Source of the DNA: DATJLY01 sp035518375 | GTDB taxonomy: Bacteria > Pseudomonadota > Alphaproteobacteria > ATCC43930 > CGMCC-115725 | Assembly (NCBI GenBank): GCA_035518375.1 | Contig: DATIXQ010000130.1 | Location: forward strand, 19,286 to 83,285 | Reading direction: 5' to 3' | DNA length: 64,000 bases | Shown: positions 62,081 through 64,000 of the stretch, piece after piece | Numbering within the stretch: position 1 is the first letter of the stretch | Layout of the letters: every line of letters starts with the position of its first letter | Notes under the pieces: model-generated | Told to the model about the DNA's origin: nothing | Databases searched by the model: none | What the model saw: the letters and a program-made list of their open reading frames with translations, nothing else | Made by a program: the position numbers and the translations under genes

Positions 62081-63373
62081 CTAATCGGCGAACGGGTCGC
62101 GGACGAGCACGGTGTCGTCGCGCTCGGGGCTGGTCGAGAGGAGCGCCACCGGCGCCTCGATCAGCTCCTCGATGCGGCGCACATACTTGATGGCCTGCGC
62201 CGGAAGCTGGGCCCACGAGCGCGCGCCGCGCGTGCTTTCGCTCCAGCCCTCGATCGTCTCGTAGACCGGCTCCGCCTCGGCCTGGCCGCGCGCGTCGGCC
62301 GGCAGCCGGTCGAGCACGGCGTTGCCGCGGCGATAGCCGGTGCAGACCTTGATCTCGGCGAGACCATCGAGCACGTCGAGCTTCGTCAGCGCGATGCCGT
62401 CGATGCCGGCGACCTTGACGGCCTGGCGCACCATCACCGCATCGAACCAGCCGCACCGCCGCTTTCTTCCGGTGACGACGCCGAACTCCTTGCCGCGCTC
62501 GCCGAGGAGCTGGCCGATGCCGTCAGTGAGTTCGGTCGGGAATGGGCCGCTGCCGACGCGGGTCGTATAGGCTTTGGTGATGCCGAGCACGTAGCCGACC
62601 GCGCCGGGGCCGATGCCGGCGCCGGCCGCGGCCTCGCCCGGATGCGTGTGCGAGGAGGTGACGTAGGGATAAGTGCCGTGATCGACATCGAGCATCACGC
62701 CCTGCGCGCCCTCGAACAGAATCCGGCGGCCGTTGCGCTTGGCTTCGTCGAGGAGGCGCCACACCTGGTCGGCGTAGGGCAGCACCTTCGGCGCGATCTC
62801 GACGAGCGAGGCAAGCACCGGCGCCGCCTCGACCTCGGCAGCGCCAAGGCCGCGCAACAGCGCGTTGTGATGCAGGAGCAGCTCGTCGAGTTTTTGGGCA
62901 AGCGCCGCCTGATCGGCGAGGTCGCAGACACGAATGGCGCGGCGGCCGACACGGTCCTCGTAAGCGGGACCGATGCCGCGTCCGGTCGTGCCGATGCGGT
63001 TCGGCCCCCGCGCCTCCTCGCGCGCGCGGTCGATCGCCGCGTGCGACGGCAGGATGAGGGCGGCGTTATCGGCAAGCCTGAGCGAGGCCGGCGTGACGGT
63101 GACGCCTTTCAGAGCAATCGCCTCGATCTCGCGCAGGAGCGCCCACGGATCGACGACGACGCCGTTGCCGATGATCGACAGTTTGCCCGGCCGCACCACG
63201 CCCGACGGCAAAAGGCTCAGGCGATACTCGGTGCCGTTGATGACGAGGGTGTGGCCGGCATTGTGGCCGCCCTGGAAGCGCACCACCACGTCGGCCCGCT
63301 GCGACAGCCAGTCGACGATCTTGCCTTTGCCTTCATCGCCCCACTGGGCGCCGATCACCGCGACATTGGCCAC
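62081..63373 (-). CDS. purA: adenylosuccinate synthetase
   Basis: A 430-residue housekeeping enzyme (IMP + Asp + GTP to adenylosuccinate). GAQWGDEGKGKIVDWL is the GTP loop, GGHNAGHT the IMP contact, GTTGRGIGPAYEDR and GARSWAQLP further signatures. It is downstream of hisZ on the same strand, with a gap of 9 bases. Confidence 0.96.
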   Translation of the reverse strand: MANVAVIGAQWGDEGKGKIVDWLSQRADVVVRFQGGHNAGHTLVINGTEYRLSLLPSGVVRPGKLSIIGNGVVVDPWALLREIEAIALKGVTVTPASLRLADNAALILPSHAAIDRAREEARGPNRIGTTGRGIGPAYEDRVGRRAIRVCDLADQAALAQKLDELLLHHNALLRGLGAAEVEAAPVLASLVEIAPKVLPYADQVWRLLDEAKRNGRRILFEGAQGVMLDVDHGTYPYVTSSHTHPGEAAAGAGIGPGAVGYVLGITKAYTTRVGSGPFPTELTDGIGQLLGERGKEFGVVTGRKRRCGWFDAVMVRQAVKVAGIDGIALTKLDVLDGLAEIKVCTGYRRGNAVLDRLPADARGQAEAEPVYETIEGWSESTRGARSWAQLPAQAIKYVRRIEELIEAPVALLSTSPERDDTVLVRDPFAD

Positions 63374-63382
63374 AATTCCACC

Positions 63383-64000
63383 TCAGCCCAAGGCCAATAT
63401 CTTGTCACCCTCGAGGCGATGGGTGCAACCAAGGCGCCGCGCCTCGGCCGCGGCATCGGCGACGGGCGCAAGCCCCGCGACCGTGGCCCAGCCATCGGCA
63501 TGCCAGCGCCGGATCGCGGCATCGGCCGTGCCCGCCGGCACGTAGAGGCGCTTGCCGACCTTCGCCGCCGGCGCCGCCTGCATGATCGTGTCGGTGTAGA
63601 GCGTGAATCCGGTCGCCGGCTCGCCCGCCTCTGCGGTGCGATAGCGCCCGCCGCGCCCAAGCTCGCCCGAAAGCCCGCGCGCGAAGAAGGTGAAGCTGAT
63701 GCCGGTGTGATATTCGAAGCCGCGATTCTCCACCGGATCGACCGTGACGACGACGCCCGGCACGCGCGTCTCGAGCCCCGCCACCACCGCCTCGAGACGC
63801 TCGCGTTCGGCGGCGGCCGCGGGCGGCAGATCGAGCGCGGCCAATGCCTTCAACGCAGGGCGCGCAAGGCCGGCCGCGCGCAGCAGCCGGCCGAGAATAT
63901 CGCTCGCCGCGCCGCCGAGCGCCGCCGTGCCGGCGGCATCCTTGTGGTCCAGGGGCGCGCGCACGGCCGCGATCTCGCCCTCGCTCAAACCCTTGGCGCG
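63383..64000 (-). CDS. hisZ: ATP phosphoribosyltransferase regulatory subunit HisZ, C-terminal part
   Basis: The last 205 codons of a HisRS-like protein that enters from the right edge; the start lies outside the window. FEYHTGISFTFFARG (the histidine-binding strand of the HisRS paralogue), GELGRGGRY and the Ala/Arg-rich C-terminus are diagnostic. HisZ pairs with a short HisG in the first step of histidine synthesis. Next to purA, a common arrangement in alphaproteobacteria. Confidence 0.9.
   Translation of the reverse strand, partial: RAKGLSEGEIAAVRAPLDHKDAAGTAALGGAASDILGRLLRAAGLARPALKALAALDLPPAAAAERERLEAVVAGLETRVPGVVVTVDPVENRGFEYHTGISFTFFARGLSGELGRGGRYRTAEAGEPATGFTLYTDTIMQAAPAAKVGKRLYVPAGTADAAIRRWHADGWATVAGLAPVADAAAEARRLGCTHRLEGDKILALG

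Overview
The window is a GC-rich, tightly packed bacterial chromosome segment. It carries an isc-type operon (cysE-iscR-two cysteine desulfurases-iscA-fdx-mnmA), an alphaproteobacterial-type class III cyclase, many NMT1/NitT-TauT periplasmic binding proteins, Rieske, VOC and LLM enzymes, and one elongator-type tRNA-Met. Together these suggest a free-living alphaproteobacterium with a broad catabolic repertoire (Rhodospirillales/Reyranella/Hyphomicrobiales-like; the exact group is inference). No phage, transposase or CRISPR array was seen.

Layout. 1-7 kb: stand-alone catabolic enzymes (amidohydrolase, HD-domain protein, two-domain VOC protein, esterase, TENA/PqqC-like protein), an HTH regulator and a PAS protein. 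8.4-16.8 kb: a NitT/TauT-type ABC importer directly followed by a complete urease operon ureDABCEFG. 16.9-19.5 kb: an OprP-type porin and a frameshifted membrane protein. 19.5-24.5 kb: a minus-strand catabolic operon (alpha/beta hydrolase, LLM monooxygenase, AAHS-type MFS transporter, two paralogous proteins with a 3-hydroxyanthranilate-dioxygenase-like zinc/iron tail, Rieske ferredoxin). 24.7-30.8 kb: a phthalate-pathway-like island (ACMSD-type amidohydrolase, hydrolase, Rieske oxygenase, two paralogous binding proteins in opposite orientation, Pht5-like protein). 30.8-37 kb: stand-alone 5'-3' exonuclease, two LLM enzymes, an adenylate cyclase with repeated periplasmic modules, a DoxX-like protein.

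37-42 kb: a translationally coupled minus-strand operon (nucleoside-phosphorylase-like protein, DUF2064 transferase, GT87-like membrane glycosyltransferase, radical SAM/SPASM protein, GT2), headed by what looks like the tail of a lost PLP enzyme gene. 42.8-50 kb: a seven-gene coupled operon for phosphonate biosynthesis: PEP mutase fused to a nucleotidyltransferase, phosphonopyruvate decarboxylase, an UPF0104/flippase-like membrane protein, a CDP-alcohol phosphatidyltransferase, AEP transaminase, a second nucleotidyltransferase, and a PhyH-type dioxygenase. The combination reads as PEP -> phosphonopyruvate -> phosphonoacetaldehyde -> AEP -> CMP-AEP -> phosphonolipid, with a possible final hydroxylation.

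50-53 kb: an SMP-30 protein and a GrdB/PrdB-like protein whose reading frame is interrupted by a single in-frame UGA in a UxxC motif, followed at once by a hairpin with the geometry of a bacterial SECIS; it is very probably a selenoprotein. Then come tRNA-Met and a lone molybdopterin hydroxylase large subunit. 55-64 kb: housekeeping genes (mnmA, fdx, a shrunken HscA-like protein, iscA, two cysteine desulfurases, iscR, cysE, an alpha/beta hydrolase, purA, and hisZ running off the end).

The strongest candidates for unusual biology are the phosphonolipid-type operon, the UGA-containing reductase-like gene, the paired HAAO-like proteins, and the eroded HscA gene inside the isc operon.
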